Shown: positions 52,882-63,337, counted from the first letter of the stretch. The stretch: 64,000 nucleotides of DNA from Photobacterium alginatilyticum (GCF_009910675.1 NZ_RSEJ01000010.1:1-64000); one strand, 5' to 3'. The notes: generated from the sequence alone by a model not told the origin. A program made the numbers and translations.

Positions 52882-54750
52882 CTATACAATAAACTTGTTC
52901 ATCACACTATCTTGTTCGCGTACTTTGTTGATCTGGACGCCCATTGCCTCGTTGGCACCATTGGCAGCATCGGCAACCTGTACCGAGAGCTCTTTGATAT
53001 TCAGTGTGTTGGTATTAATTTCTTCGGCAACCAGGCTCTGTTCTTCAGCTGCAGAAGCAATCTGCAGGTTCATATCGTTGATTTGCTGAATAGCACCACT
53101 AATACGTGCCAAGGCTTCATCTGCCTCCTGCGCTTTTACAACGGTATTGGCAGCTGTTTCCTTGCTTAGCCCCATAACGCTAGCGGCTGAGCTGGCGCCA
53201 GATTGAAGTTGTTCAATCATCTGGCGGATTTCTGTCGTTGACTGCTGAGTACGCTGGGCAAGTGTGCGAACCTCGTCGGCGACTACGGCGAATCCACGGC
53301 CAGAATCACCAGCACGGGCGGCCTCAATCGCAGCATTCAGTGCCAGCAGGTTCGTCTGGTCAGCAATTTCATTGATCACCTTCAGGATGGACTCAATGTT
53401 GCCGGTAGCTGCTTCCAGTTGTTTGACGACCTCAACAGCCTCGTCGATTTGTTCCGACAGATTGGTAATGGCAGTAGCGGTATGGGAGACCACATCGCTT
53501 CCCTCGGTCACTGCTGTGTCCGCAGCCTGAGCGGCCGAGGCTGCACCTTGCGCATTACCGGCGACATCTGATGACGTGGTCGCCATTTCATGCATGGCTG
53601 TAGCGAGCTGATCCAGCTCCTGCAACTGGGCAGACATCGCGCTGGCAGACTGCTTCGCGCCTTCTGCTGTCATCTCTGTGCCTTGCATGATGTCATGGCT
53701 TAATGACTTGGACTGAATGATAAGGCCTTGTAGCTTTTCGGTGAAGGCGTTGAATCCTGTTGCCAGCACGGCAAACTCGGCATCGGTATTGGTGTCAAGG
53801 CGACGGGTTAGATCGCCCTGACCGGATGCAACATCCTGAATCGCGATATTCAAGTCTTGCAGTGGGCGCATCAATACTTTGATTAGAAGCAATAGAGCAA
53901 TAATACCGGCAATCAATGCAATAACTGAGTATATGATGGAGTCTGTTTTCAGCTTGTCGACAGCGGCAAATGCAAGACTTTCATCCAGTACCGTACCGAT
54001 ATACCAATTTTGGCCTTCAACCTGGGTAAAAGAGAGCTTCACGGTTTTGCCGTTGAGTTCGGTTGTGACCACATTGTTCGAAAGCGCCTGGTTACCCAGG
54101 AAGTCTGACATTGGTTTGCCATTGTACTTCTCTTCAGGGTGCGCAATAACAGTGCCATCACCGGCAACAATAAACAGGTAACCAGCATCGAACAGTGAAA
54201 CCTGATTTACCAGTTCAGCTAAGCCTCCCAAGCTAACGTCAAAGAAAATTGCACCTGTAAATTCACCACTTGCGAATACTGGCGTTGCGATCGATACCAA
54301 AATCTCTTTGGTCGCCGAGTCGGCGTACGGCGCGGTGATGACAAGATCACGGGCTTGCTTGGCATCGATGTACCATGGACGCACCCGCGGGTTCCAGTCG
54401 CTGCCCGGATTCCAGCTAGGATCATTACTGGTATAGCTGCCATCCTTCTCGAAGCCGAGCCCTGTCAGCAGAAAAGTATTTTTCATCACCGGTTGGCTAA
54501 TGACGGTTTGGATATTATTGAGTGATAAGTCTTGTTCAATCAAGCTGGTAGCGTAGCTGGCAAGCTCCTTACGGCTGCTTATTTCGGCATTGACTGTGTT
54601 ACTCATTCCAGTAACGATTTCATCAATACTGTCCATGACTAATGTTTGGATCTGGGATTTAGTATTGAAATACTGATTAGCAGACAGCAAAGCTAATGCT
54701 GCAAGTAATATGGCGGATGATGTGGCGACCACTTTATGGCTGAACTTCAT
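52882..54750 (-). CDS. chemoreceptor with dCache sensor, variant amino acid pattern
   Basis: 622 residues. TM1 at about 7-25, double-Cache domain (about 28-275), TM2 at about 278-300, HAMP and signalling domain with the tip [18 protein letters not shown]. The sensor keeps R124, W126, Y127, Y142, D144 and D171 of the amino-acid pattern, but the first tyrosine is a tryptophan (W119). The start is ATG 54750, with GAGG about nine bases upstream. It ends with [10 protein letters not shown] and no pentapeptide. Confidence 0.92.
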   Translation of the reverse strand: MKFSHKVVATSSAILLAALALLSANQYFNTKSQIQTLVMDSIDEIVTGMSNTVNAEISSRKELASYATSLIEQDLSLNNIQTVISQPVMKNTFLLTGLGFEKDGSYTSNDPSWNPGSDWNPRVRPWYIDAKQARDLVITAPYADSATKEILVSIATPVFASGEFTGAIFFDVSLGGLAELVNQVSLFDAGYLFIVAGDGTVIAHPEEKYNGKPMSDFLGNQALSNNVVTTELNGKTVKLSFTQVEGQNWYIGTVLDESLAFAAVDKLKTDSIIYSVIALIAGIIALLLLIKVLMRPLQDLNIAIQDVASGQGDLTRRLDTNTDAEFAVLATGFNAFTEKLQGLIIQSKSLSHDIMQGTEMTAEGAKQSASAMSAQLQELDQLATAMHEMATTSSDVAGNAQGAASAAQAADTAVTEGSDVVSHTATAITNLSEQIDEAVEVVKQLEAATGNIESILKVINEIADQTNLLALNAAIEAARAGDSGRGFAVVADEVRTLAQRTQQSTTEIRQMIEQLQSGASSAASVMGLSKETAANTVVKAQEADEALARISGAIQQINDMNLQIASAAEEQSLVAEEINTNTLNIKELSVQVADAANGANEAMGVQINKVREQDSVMNKFIV

Positions 54751-54983
54751 ATGATGAGACCTCAACGAGCACACGTATATTTATAGGTTTGATAGCCATT
54801 GTGTCGGCTGGGTAACGGGATTGTTAATAGCGTTTGTGTAAATATGTGATCACGGAATGTGTTTTTTTGCTGGTAATTAAGTTTATAAAATCTTTATTGT
54901 AAAACACGGTTAAAATCTGCACTTTTAAATACTAAAGCAGTTGAATATAGGTGTTTAACTCTTGCAAATATAGTCAAAAATAT

Positions 54984-55016
54984 AAAAAGAAAAGCGGCAT
55001 AATTGCCGCTTTTTTT
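54984..55016 (-). terminator. intrinsic terminator of purC
   Basis: AAAGCGGCA (54991-54999) with TGCCGCTTT (55004-55012), loop TAAT. TCTTTTTATA follows on the minus strand. Confidence 0.8.
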
Positions 55017-55033
55017 AAATTAGAATTCTACTG

Positions 55034-56137
55034 TTAATCAATTAAACTGTATTCATCGCGAAGAATATTAATAATTTCCGCTTTAGGGTTTTCACTCAGT
55101 GTGATTTTTCTGCTGGTGATTTTTTCAGCAATACCAGTGTAAATTTTGGATACTTGCATAAGAACGTCTTGTGGCAGGGCGTTGTCGCGAGCCAGAGCAG
55201 AACGTTCTTCCATGCGATCTTTGTTGAGTAAGATATCCGGATCGGGGAAGTGGTTAAGCAATAGCTGACGGAAATCTTCTTTAGAGTTTTCAACTATTTT
55301 ACCTTCGCGGTAAGCGGCACCTTCCCAGATACGTGATGAATCAGGTGTACCGACTTCATCCATATAGATAAGTTTATCGTTGCCTTGTGCATCAGTGACA
55401 TAGCCAAATTCGAATTTGGTGTCGACAAATATCTGATCCAGTTTAGCAAGGGCTTCGCTGATAACATCAAAGCCTTCTTTTAGCAGTGTTTCGTAGCGCG
55501 CAATATCATCCGCTGAACTGAAATTAAAGGCGGCAAAGTTATCTTCAATGTTCTTTCGGCTGATGTTGACATCATCAACGGCCGGAACGCCAGGAATGCC
55601 TTCTAGAATGCCTTTGGTGGACGGGGTGATCAGTAATTCTGGTAGCTTCTGATCTTTTTCCAGCCCCTCGGGTACATTAATACCGCAGAACTCACGTTCG
55701 CCATTGGCATAGGCACGCCACATCGAACCCGTGATGTACTGGCGACAAATGGCTTCGATTTTGATCGGTTTGGCTTTTTGCACAATCCATACAAATGGAT
55801 GGGGGATATCAAGAATGTGGCTATCAGCCAGGCCGTTATCGCGGAATAGCTTAAACCAGTGATTAGAAATAGCATTGAGCGCGGCGCCCTTACCCGGAAC
55901 GCCTTTCATTCCGCCTTCGCCATGCCAGATACAGTCGAATGCGGAGATACGATCACTGATCACCATGATGGCGAGTGGGGCATCTGGCTGTACGTTATAG
56001 CCTTTTTCCTTGATCAGACGGCGGCTGTCTGCTTCCGTCAACCAGTACACGGAACGTACTTTTCCGCTATGGACGGGTTTGTCTGTACGGATCGGGAGAT
56101 CGTCATTTACAGCGAGAACTTGATCAGCAAGGCTCAT
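55034..56137 (-). CDS. purC: phosphoribosylaminoimidazole-succinocarboxamide synthase
   Basis: A 367-residue SAICAR synthetase, which joins CAIR and aspartate with ATP in purine synthesis. This is the long form seen in vibrios, with about 130 residues more than the E. coli enzyme. Recognisable parts: GKVRSVYWL (about 25-33), the [20 protein letters not shown] block (about 64-83) and [11 protein letters not shown] (about 242-252). AGGA is eight bases before ATG 56137. A PurR box lies 133 bases upstream. Confidence 0.95.
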   Translation of the reverse strand: MSLADQVLAVNDDLPIRTDKPVHSGKVRSVYWLTEADSRRLIKEKGYNVQPDAPLAIMVISDRISAFDCIWHGEGGMKGVPGKGAALNAISNHWFKLFRDNGLADSHILDIPHPFVWIVQKAKPIKIEAICRQYITGSMWRAYANGEREFCGINVPEGLEKDQKLPELLITPSTKGILEGIPGVPAVDDVNISRKNIEDNFAAFNFSSADDIARYETLLKEGFDVISEALAKLDQIFVDTKFEFGYVTDAQGNDKLIYMDEVGTPDSSRIWEGAAYREGKIVENSKEDFRQLLLNHFPDPDILLNKDRMEERSALARDNALPQDVLMQVSKIYTGIAEKITSRKITLSENPKAEIINILRDEYSLID

Positions 56138-56269
56138 GGTGAATTCCTATTTCAAAAGTCGAGACAAAGATAAAACCATGCAGGTTAGGCCGGATATGTC
56201 TTCAAAACAGCAGCCTAGCCTGTAACTGTGGCTGATAATAGCAGAAGCGATTACAGCTTTCAGCAAATA

Positions 56270-56285
56270 AAGCAAACGTTTGCGT
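56270..56285. promoter_or_regulatory. PurR operator
   Basis: AAGCAAACGTTTGCGT matches the PurR consensus ACGCAAACGTTTGCGT at 15 of 16 positions. It lies 133 bases before purC and 125 before the divergent helicase gene; purC is the expected target. Confidence 0.85.
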
Positions 56286-56409
56286 AATTTGGTTTGCAGA
56301 CTATACCGGTGGGAATTTGAATTTGGTCTGTTAGTGTCGATTTTGAGGAGCGAAGTAGCGTGAGTTGTGGCAAAATCACCGTCTTTTCGTTTTCAGGTTC
56401 AGGTCCACT

Positions 56410-58737
56410 ATGACGCGCTATACCCCCGAGCAGACAGCATTTATTAATCACCAAACAGGTAATGCCCTCTGTATCGCAGGCGCAGGAACGGGGAAAACCA
56501 CAACCCTGGTTGGCCTGATTGAAAAGAAGCTGGCGTATATCCCTGCCGAAGCAATGCTAGTGATGATGTTCAACCGCGATATTCGTACCGATTTTCAGCA
56601 GAAACTCGTCACATCGGGGATAGAGCAAAACGTACCGGTTCATACTTTTCATAGCTTTTGTCTCAAGCTGCTCAATCAAACCGGTTTTCTAAGAGAAACG
56701 GGATTTCGCGTCAATTATCAAAGCGGCGAGAGCGATAAGGCACTGGTAAAAACAGTGCTCCGGTCGGTAGCCGGTAAGGAGAAAAGCTTCCAGCGCCAGC
56801 AGATGGTCAAAGATCCCAAGACCATTGAGCTCTTGTTGAGTTTTATCGGCCTGGTTAAGGCGTATATGCTGCCGCCGCGCGAAGTGTTCCGGATGTCAGA
56901 GATCAGCCGGGACTATTTGTTCATTATTGATGCCTATGAGCAGTTTGAGACCTTGCGTAAGCAGCAAAGGGTATTCTTTTTTGATGACTGGCTGGTGGAG
57001 TCGGTGAAATTGCTCGAAGGCAACGATGCAATACGTGAGCATTATCATCAGCACTGCAAGCTTGTGGTGGTTGATGAGTTCCAGGATATCAATACGGCTC
57101 AGTACCGCTTGCTCAAACAACTGCTGGGGCCGGAGACACAACTACTGGCCGTCGGTGATGTTGATCAGTGTATTTACAAGTGGCGCGGCAGTGCACCGCA
57201 ATTCATGCTGGATTTTGAACAGGATTTTGCACCTGCCAGTACCTATACCCTGTCTCGTACCTTCCGGTTCGGGCATAGTTTGGCTTTGTCCGCCAGTCAC
57301 CTGATTGCCAACAATAAGCAACGATTTAGTGATTTTCTGACCATTTCTGATGAAGCTATCAGTGATACCGCCATTGAGGTGTCTGGCACTTCGCGTCAGG
57401 TCGGAGAGATTGCCCAGTCGGTGCAAAAGTATCTCGCTGATGGCGGTGAGCCGTCAGATGTTGCCATTCTTGTCCGCCGCTGGTCGCAGACATTGCTGTT
57501 CGAACTGGCCTTTTTGAGCAAACAGCTACCGTACCAAATGCCGGTACCCTCGGTGCTGGCAAACAGCCGGGAAGTCAGGTTGCTGATTGAACTTATGCTG
57601 TTGGCAACCGGTAGGTTTGGTGAGATGCCTCAGCAGCAAAAGTCTTTGTTGCTATTTAGTTTTTTGAGCTTTCCCCATTGTTATGTGCCGAATAAGGCAC
57701 TGCGACCGCTGTGCGATCAGCTGGCCGGTATGGAAACCACTAACTGGTTGGTGTTTATTAGCCGGTATGAGAAAGCGAACAGTAGCCTGAAGTTGGATAA
57801 CCTGATCGAGCGCTTTGAGCTGCTGGTTCGGTTGCAGCGAAAGGGAAGTTTCAAGGCGTTGGAGGTTTTTAATCAATACCGTAACGAGAGTGGCCTTGAT
57901 AACTGGATTTGGAAAACCGAGGCGACAGCGACAGAAATTGAAGAGGCTATTGAAAGGCTCGACAGTGTGGCAACGGTGCTGGAATCGATGGATCAGAATT
58001 GCGAAAAAGCACTGCAGTATTTCGAATATTACACTCATCAGTCGGCACAGCAATCTGCCCAGCGAACTGGGGAGGCCAACAACCAAGTCTCGGGTGTCCA
58101 GTTGACAACGATTTTCCGTGCCAAAGGCTGTGAATATAATCATGTCCACTTGCCTTTCTGGGATAAGGATGCCTTCCCTTATATGAACAAATCGTCGGGG
58201 AGTATTGCTGCCGATGTTGAGGAAGAACGGCGGTTGGCCTATGTCGGCCTGACACGGGCTAAAGCGCGGGCAATGGTGTATTTCACCGAGCCGGATAAAC
58301 CAACGGCCAAAGCGACCAATGCGAGTACTTTTGTATTGGAGGCGAAAGTAGATCTGGCCAGAGAGCTGGGGCCGAAGTTGTACCAAAGTGGCGAACTGCC
58401 CCATCACCGGTCTCCTGTTGTCTGCGAGTATTACAGGAAACTAGGGCGTGAAGCGGATGTTCAGTCTCCAATTGAAATCATGATTGATGCTCAAGGGGCT
58501 GGCAATGATTCGGACACCAGCCAAGGCTACAGTTACCAGTGGGCACTGGCACAGCCGTTGCCGGTCAACGCTGATAAAGTCATCAGTGCAATGATCCGCA
58601 CCAAGACAGCCAAGTACCTTGATTCTGAAATCAGCCGGGTGATCCGTGAGCTTAACACTGCGTCGGAGACCAAGAAAAAAGTGCTGATTAACCGACTCAT
58701 TGTAGCTGCGAATGCAAGAAGCCGGGTGAAGCGGTAA
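56410..58737 (+). CDS. UvrD/Rep-type superfamily 1 DNA helicase
   Basis: A 775-residue 3'-5' helicase. Motif I GAGTGKTT (about 24-31), motif II VVVDEFQDINTAQ (about 219-231), motif III AVGDVDQCIYKWRG (about 247-260), and a late VQLTTIFRAKGCEYNHV then YVGLTRAKARA for motifs V and VI. The gene is shorter than Rep or UvrD in subdomain 2B. The C-terminal 100 residues do not look like the UvrD/PcrA tail. It is near-divergent from purC. The pathway (repair, replication or plasmid defence) cannot be told. Confidence 0.9.
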   Translation: MTRYTPEQTAFINHQTGNALCIAGAGTGKTTTLVGLIEKKLAYIPAEAMLVMMFNRDIRTDFQQKLVTSGIEQNVPVHTFHSFCLKLLNQTGFLRETGFRVNYQSGESDKALVKTVLRSVAGKEKSFQRQQMVKDPKTIELLLSFIGLVKAYMLPPREVFRMSEISRDYLFIIDAYEQFETLRKQQRVFFFDDWLVESVKLLEGNDAIREHYHQHCKLVVVDEFQDINTAQYRLLKQLLGPETQLLAVGDVDQCIYKWRGSAPQFMLDFEQDFAPASTYTLSRTFRFGHSLALSASHLIANNKQRFSDFLTISDEAISDTAIEVSGTSRQVGEIAQSVQKYLADGGEPSDVAILVRRWSQTLLFELAFLSKQLPYQMPVPSVLANSREVRLLIELMLLATGRFGEMPQQQKSLLLFSFLSFPHCYVPNKALRPLCDQLAGMETTNWLVFISRYEKANSSLKLDNLIERFELLVRLQRKGSFKALEVFNQYRNESGLDNWIWKTEATATEIEEAIERLDSVATVLESMDQNCEKALQYFEYYTHQSAQQSAQRTGEANNQVSGVQLTTIFRAKGCEYNHVHLPFWDKDAFPYMNKSSGSIAADVEEERRLAYVGLTRAKARAMVYFTEPDKPTAKATNASTFVLEAKVDLARELGPKLYQSGELPHHRSPVVCEYYRKLGREADVQSPIEIMIDAQGAGNDSDTSQGYSYQWALAQPLPVNADKVISAMIRTKTAKYLDSEISRVIRELNTASETKKKVLINRLIVAANARSRVKR

Positions 58738-58825
58738 TTGCGTTTTTTATTAATTTTATCAATAGAATAATTCTTTGCGTGATATCGATAATTCGCCGCG
58801 AGAATATTTCCGCTATCAGAAAATA

Positions 58826-58841
58826 TGTGAATACACTCGAA
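58826..58841 (+). promoter_or_regulatory. possible CRP site upstream of the chitinase gene
   Basis: TGTGA-ATACAC-TCGAA matches the CRP consensus at about 8 of 10 positions, 95-110 bases before the chitinase start. Chitin use in vibrios is often CRP-dependent. Confidence 0.35.
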
Positions 58842-58935
58842 CGCCTGACAATTTAAATTTGAATCACATCGCACCGTATTTTTGTTGAACAAATAATAAC
58901 CAGAACCCGAAAGATAGAACGGAGGCTTGTTATTT

Positions 58936-60402
58936 ATGTTGAACATCAATAAGACTAAAAGAATTGGTTATTTGATTGGTATGGCACTCGGTGTTAGTGC
59001 AAGCGGCGTGACCCTCGCTAATGTACAACCCATCGAATGGGTGCCAGGCCAGACTCAGGTCGTTAATGGTGATGTGGTTAGCTATAACGGAAGTTGCTAT
59101 ATCGCCCAGAATAATCCGGGTGCATGGGACACACCGTCAGCATCATCATCATGGTTTTGGAAACCCTCGGATTGTTCCACTCCTGTAGAGCCTGGACCCG
59201 GCCCAGGTCCCAACCCTAACCCGGACCCCGGCCTGACGGTGCTCCCTGATGGTCAAGGCGGCTACTTAATGCCGCGCAGTGAGCTGGAAGCTTTCGAAAC
59301 GCAACAAACCAGCACAGAGCTGTTTAGCTTGGTACGCTCAGATATTGCGACGCTTGATAATGTGTTGGTGGAAGCTGTGACTCCTCTGAACATCGCGAAC
59401 CCGGAGAATGTCCGCCGCGTCGAGACGATTGTTGATGAGGCGATGTGGAACTATCTTTTCCCGCTGCGCAATGAGAAGTACACCTATACACGTTTTCTTC
59501 AGGCAATAGCCAAGTTCCCTGCCTTCTGTCGAACCTATACTGACGGCCGTAATTCAGACGACATTTGTAAACGCTCTATCACCACCATGTTTGCCCACTT
59601 TGTCCAGGAAACAGGGGCACATGCACCAAGCTGGGAGACATCAAAAGGGGTACCTGAGTGGCGTCAAGGGCTGTATTACCTGCGCGAGATGTATAAGTCC
59701 GAAGATAAGCCCGACAGCACCTACAGTAAATGTAGCGGCTGGCAGGGCGAGAAGTGGCCATGCGCGCCAGGCAAGAGTTACTTTGGCCGTGGGGCTAAGC
59801 AACTGAGCTGGAACTATAATTATGGCCCGTTCTCGGAAGCAATGTTTGGCGATCAGAATATCTTGTTGGAAAACCCTGCATTGGTTGCCGATACTTGGTT
59901 GAACCTTGCTTCGGCAGTCTTTTTTTATGTCTACCCACAACCTCCGAAACCGAGCATGTTGCATGTTATTGACGGAACTTGGAAGCCAAATGCCGCCGAC
60001 AAAGCGTCGGGTATCGAGGCCGGATTCGGGGCAACCATTCAGATCATCAACGGCGCCTATGAATGTAACAAGGGGGCTGAAACCAATCTGGCGCAAAACA
60101 GGATTGATTATTACCGTCTCTTTGCCAAGGAACTGAATCTTGATATCACCGGCGAGAAGCTGGGTTGTGCCGATATGAAGCCGTTTGATACAAGCGGAGC
60201 AGGGGCGTTAATGATTACTTGGGACAAGGATTGGGGCTGGAACCCTAATACTCCGGGGAACCATAGCTTTGCATGTAAGCTTGTTCCTTACCAGTATGCA
60301 TTCAATGCGCTGTTCAAAGGTGATTACGAGAAATGCGTCGAGTACCATTTCAATGTTCGGGCCTATGATGAAAATGGCAATGTGATCCCGGATGGACAAT
60401 AG
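58936..60402 (+). CDS. secreted GH19 chitinase with carbohydrate-binding module
   Basis: 488 residues. Signal peptide to about 29 (ending GVTLA), a CBM5/12-type chitin-binding module (about 33-82: WVPGQTQVVNGDVVSYNGSC then YIAQNNPGAWDTP and WFWKP), a proline/glycine linker (PGPGPGPNPNPDPG), and a GH19 catalytic domain. The catalytic glutamate is likely in FAHFVQETGAHA; SYFGRGAKQLSWNYNYGPFS is the other GH19 signature. It would cleave chitin outside the cell. ATG 58936 is used, with GGAGG ten bases upstream. A bidirectional terminator follows. Confidence 0.92.
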   Translation: MLNINKTKRIGYLIGMALGVSASGVTLANVQPIEWVPGQTQVVNGDVVSYNGSCYIAQNNPGAWDTPSASSSWFWKPSDCSTPVEPGPGPGPNPNPDPGLTVLPDGQGGYLMPRSELEAFETQQTSTELFSLVRSDIATLDNVLVEAVTPLNIANPENVRRVETIVDEAMWNYLFPLRNEKYTYTRFLQAIAKFPAFCRTYTDGRNSDDICKRSITTMFAHFVQETGAHAPSWETSKGVPEWRQGLYYLREMYKSEDKPDSTYSKCSGWQGEKWPCAPGKSYFGRGAKQLSWNYNYGPFSEAMFGDQNILLENPALVADTWLNLASAVFFYVYPQPPKPSMLHVIDGTWKPNAADKASGIEAGFGATIQIINGAYECNKGAETNLAQNRIDYYRLFAKELNLDITGEKLGCADMKPFDTSGAGALMITWDKDWGWNPNTPGNHSFACKLVPYQYAFNALFKGDYEKCVEYHFNVRAYDENGNVIPDGQ

Positions 60403-60410
60403 TTCGGGCA

Positions 60411-60444
60411 GGTAAAAAAATGGTCAGCATGTTGCTGACCATTT
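60411..60444. terminator. bidirectional terminator between the chitinase and BCCT genes
   Basis: AAATGGTCAGCA (60418-60429) with TGCTGACCATTT (60433-60444), loop TGT. The T-tract is on the minus strand (TTTTTTT). Confidence 0.8.
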
Positions 60445-60452
60445 GTGTTTAA

Positions 60453-62069
60453 TTAAAGAGAAGGGCTTGTGTTAATGCGCGTCCCTTTCGCCGTGTAGAG
60501 CGATGTTTCGGTTCTTAACCCTTTGATGAGACTCACACACATCAATAGGAGAATAATGGTAAACGGTAGAGCTGTGGCAATGGTACCTGCCTGCAGAGCC
60601 TGGATTGCTTCGGTTCCGCCGACCCACAACATGACTGCCGCAATTGCACCTTCAACGGTTGCCCAAAAGATACGCTGCGGAACTGGCGCATCCACTTTAC
60701 CGCCAGCTGTAATGCTATCGATAACCAGAGAGCCTGAATCAGACGATGTGATAAAAAACACCAAGATTAACGCGATAGAAATCACTGAGATGATTGAGCC
60801 AAATGGCAGAGCATCAAATACGTGAAATAGAGTCAGAGAAATATCAGTCAGCCCGTTTGCGCCTAGCTCACCCACTTTATTCACCACCTGGTCGATAGCA
60901 ATACCGCCAAATACAGACATCCAGATTAGGGTAATCAGGGTTGGAATAAAGATTACGGCAATCAGGAACTCTCTAACCGTTCTACCCTTAGAAACGCGGG
61001 CAATGAACATACCGACAAATGGTGACCAAGAGATCCACCAAGCCCAGTAAAAGACTGTCCAGCCGTGCATCCAGGTCTCGTCTTCACGGCCATGCGGGTT
61101 GCTCAGAGGAATGATATTTTCGACATAGCCCATGAAGGTTGCTGGCAGGGAACCTTTTGCAATGGCAAAACCAACCAGAGTAACGAAGACAAGAAGCGCA
61201 AAGGCAAAAAGCATGTTGATGTTGCTTAGCACCTTAACGCCGCCTTCAATACCACGAACAACAGACATAACAGCCAGTGTCGTAACAAAAGCAATGACGG
61301 CTAGCTGCATGCCAAGGCCACCATCGGTGCCAAAGACATGATTGATGCCACTGGTTGCCTGTTGAGCACCAAGCCCTAAAGAAGTCGCAAGACCAAACAG
61401 GGTCGCCAGAACAGCCATAATATCAATGGCGTTGCCAAACCAACCCCAAGTTCTATCGCCGAGAATTGGGTAAAAAATTGAACGGATAGAAAGTGGCAGG
61501 CCTTTGTTGAATGTGAAGAAAGCCAGAGACAGGGCGACGATTGCATACATTGACCATGCATGAATCCCCCAGTGGAACATGGTTGCTCCCAGAGCAACTT
61601 TCTTCGCCTCTGGTGAATAAGCTTCTACTGCAAGAGGCGTTTCATACCAGCCAGTAAAGTAGGCTGTTGGCTCTGCCACACCCCAGAACATAAGCCCGAT
61701 ACCCATGCCGGCCGCAAACAACATTGCAAGCCATGAGATCTTGGAGTGCTCAGGTTTGGCATTGATGCCCCCGAGCCTGACTTTGCCAAGCGGCGAGACT
61801 ATCAGGCCAAGGCAAAAAATAAGGAAAATATTACCAGACCACATGAACAGGAGGTCAAAGTTTTCAATGATTTGAAACTTTAGGCCATTGAGGGCGGCTT
61901 TGGCAGTACTTGGGTCTACAAGCAAGAGTACACTCAAAAATAGAATAATCAGTCCGGCACTGATGCCGAATACTGGGTTATGAACGTCAAATCCCCATTT
62001 TTGAATGTTGTCTTGCCCAACTTCGTAATCCGTTGTTTCTATACTGTATTTACTAAATACGCTATCCAT
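60453..62069 (-). CDS. BCCT-family betaine/carnitine/choline transporter
   Basis: 538 residues, 12 helices. The family signature GMGIGLMFWGVAEP is at about 120-133, and the tryptophan-rich WTVFYWAWWISWSPFVGMFI with ARVSKGRT at about 334-361. SSDSGSLVIDSIT (about 448-460) and IEGGVK are typical of glycine-betaine types. It should import a quaternary ammonium osmolyte with sodium or protons. The substrate (betaine, choline, proline or DMSP) cannot be decided. There are no synthesis genes beside it. Confidence 0.93.
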   Translation of the reverse strand: MDSVFSKYSIETTDYEVGQDNIQKWGFDVHNPVFGISAGLIILFLSVLLLVDPSTAKAALNGLKFQIIENFDLLFMWSGNIFLIFCLGLIVSPLGKVRLGGINAKPEHSKISWLAMLFAAGMGIGLMFWGVAEPTAYFTGWYETPLAVEAYSPEAKKVALGATMFHWGIHAWSMYAIVALSLAFFTFNKGLPLSIRSIFYPILGDRTWGWFGNAIDIMAVLATLFGLATSLGLGAQQATSGINHVFGTDGGLGMQLAVIAFVTTLAVMSVVRGIEGGVKVLSNINMLFAFALLVFVTLVGFAIAKGSLPATFMGYVENIIPLSNPHGREDETWMHGWTVFYWAWWISWSPFVGMFIARVSKGRTVREFLIAVIFIPTLITLIWMSVFGGIAIDQVVNKVGELGANGLTDISLTLFHVFDALPFGSIISVISIALILVFFITSSDSGSLVIDSITAGGKVDAPVPQRIFWATVEGAIAAVMLWVGGTEAIQALQAGTIATALPFTIILLLMCVSLIKGLRTETSLYTAKGTRINTSPSL

Positions 62070-62364
62070 ACTTCTTCTCGAACGTTTTGTCCTCTAAGTA
62101 TTTCCCTCTGGTAAACATGTTCTAAACAGCTCAAAACAGGAAAATACTTAGACTTCAAATTAAAAAAATCGGCAGAATGTTAACATTGTGATAAGTGTCT
62201 CACAAGTTTTGATTTGAATTTCATCATTTGACAAAGGTTTTTATCAGTAAAGCGGTAACTTGTTTAATGAAATGTTTTGACCTCTAATTATTCATGTCGT
62301 ATCTATCGTGAAGCGAGAGATATCGCGGGATGGCGTAAGAAAACCAGTCACGGGAAGTGACTGG
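62070..62364 (-). terminator. intergenic region with terminator of the gst transcript
   Basis: CCAGTCAC/GTGACTGG (62344-62351 with 62357-62364), loop GGGAA, followed on the minus strand by TTTTCTTA. This would end the gst-pseudogene transcript. The rest of 62070-62335 is AT-rich and should carry the BCCT promoter. Confidence 0.6.
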
Positions 62365-62410
62365 GTGTGATGCTCTTTGAGGAGTGTTCTAATTGTGGTA
62401 AGCCGATCAG

Positions 62411-62641
62411 TTATTTTTCTTGGATTTTGGTTGCTATAGCCATTCGGTTCCATGCATTCATGGTTGAGATCAGCATAATGAGCTGGGCAATTTGTGGTGG
62501 GTCGAAGGCTATGTTCAGCCGAGAAAACTCAGAATCATGATTGTGATAATGTAACTCGATACCTTCTTGTTTTAATAGTTTTGCCTTAGTGCACTCTCTG
62601 TCTTTTGAGTGGTTGTTCTGTTTTTTGAAATATCTTAACTT
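62411..62641 (-). pseudogene. decayed CMD/AhpD-like gene remnant behind gst
   Basis: An open frame of about 76 codons without a start codon, ending at TAA 62411. Its C-terminus, QIAQLIMLISTMNAWNRMAI, matches the hallmark end of the carboxymuconolactone decarboxylase/AhpD family (usually INAWNRLAI). About 55 residues before it lies HSKD, as in the family CxxCxxxHSKDAR motif, but the cysteines are gone, the middle helix is largely missing and the N-terminal half is absent. So this is a remnant with a deletion. It lies 14 bases behind gst on the same strand. Confidence 0.6.
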
Positions 62642-62654
62642 TCATTTGAAGTAA

Positions 62655-63293
62655 TTATTGAAAAGACTGAAGATCAATATTTTCAAACTCACAGACTTTG
62701 CGAATCGTTGGATATTGAGCCATGCGTTTGAGGTACTGGCTTAAATGGGGGAATGACATCGGTGATTTCTTGGTGCCAAGCGACCACAGCGAGAGCATAA
62801 ATAAGAAGAAGTCACAGGCGGAAATGTTATCGCCAAGCAGATATTGTTTGCCTGTTAATGCTTCATTGATGATTTGCAAAGATTCCGCAACACGCTCATC
62901 TTGCGCTTCTCTAATCGCCGGTATACCTTCCTCATTTAACGTATGTCTATGTGGGTAGTAACGCACCATAAGTTCAGCTTGAAGTGTGTTGTTTAAATAA
63001 GTCAGCCATTGAAAGAACAATGGCCTTTCTTTATTACCTAACGGTGGTATTAAGCTTTTCTCGGGATGTTGTTCGCAAAGGTGAATACAGATAGCTGGAC
63101 TTTCAAATATCGTTATCTCGCCATCAATCAAAGTGGGTATCCGTCCAGCTGGATTTAGTTTCAAATATTCTGATGATTTTTGGCTATTAGATTTTCGATC
63201 AACTAGTAATAGCTCGTAATCAAGCTGCATCTCATGGAGCAGAAAGTGAGGCGCCAGGCTGGCGTTGTTGGGGTAGTAATATAGTTGGTACAC
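62655..63293 (-). CDS. glutathione S-transferase family protein
   Basis: 212 residues. Thioredoxin-like N-terminal domain (YQLYYYPNNASLAPHFLL at the start; NPAGRIPTLIDGEITIFESP, about 47-66, with the cis-proline and the ESP that binds glutathione), followed by an all-helical domain with GDNISACDFFLFMLSLW (about 154-170, the N-capping Asp). The Ser/Asn near residue 11-12 may be the catalytic residue. The start is GTG 63293 with GGAAGGA upstream. It probably detoxifies electrophiles. The substrate is unknown. Confidence 0.9.
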   Translation of the reverse strand: MYQLYYYPNNASLAPHFLLHEMQLDYELLLVDRKSNSQKSSEYLKLNPAGRIPTLIDGEITIFESPAICIHLCEQHPEKSLIPPLGNKERPLFFQWLTYLNNTLQAELMVRYYPHRHTLNEEGIPAIREAQDERVAESLQIINEALTGKQYLLGDNISACDFFLFMLSLWSLGTKKSPMSFPHLSQYLKRMAQYPTIRKVCEFENIDLQSFQ

Positions 63294-63337
63294 GTTGAGT
63301 CCTTCCTGTTATGAATTGGAGAGGTTAGCCTTGAGTG

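Noticed and set aside
48441..54750. Chemoreceptor cluster as a genomic island
   Set aside because: No integrase, tRNA, repeats or clear change in composition; the flanking genes are core metabolism.
57652..58407. 251-codon minus-strand frame inside the helicase gene
   Set aside because: Antisense shadow; the helicase motifs on the plus strand are complete.
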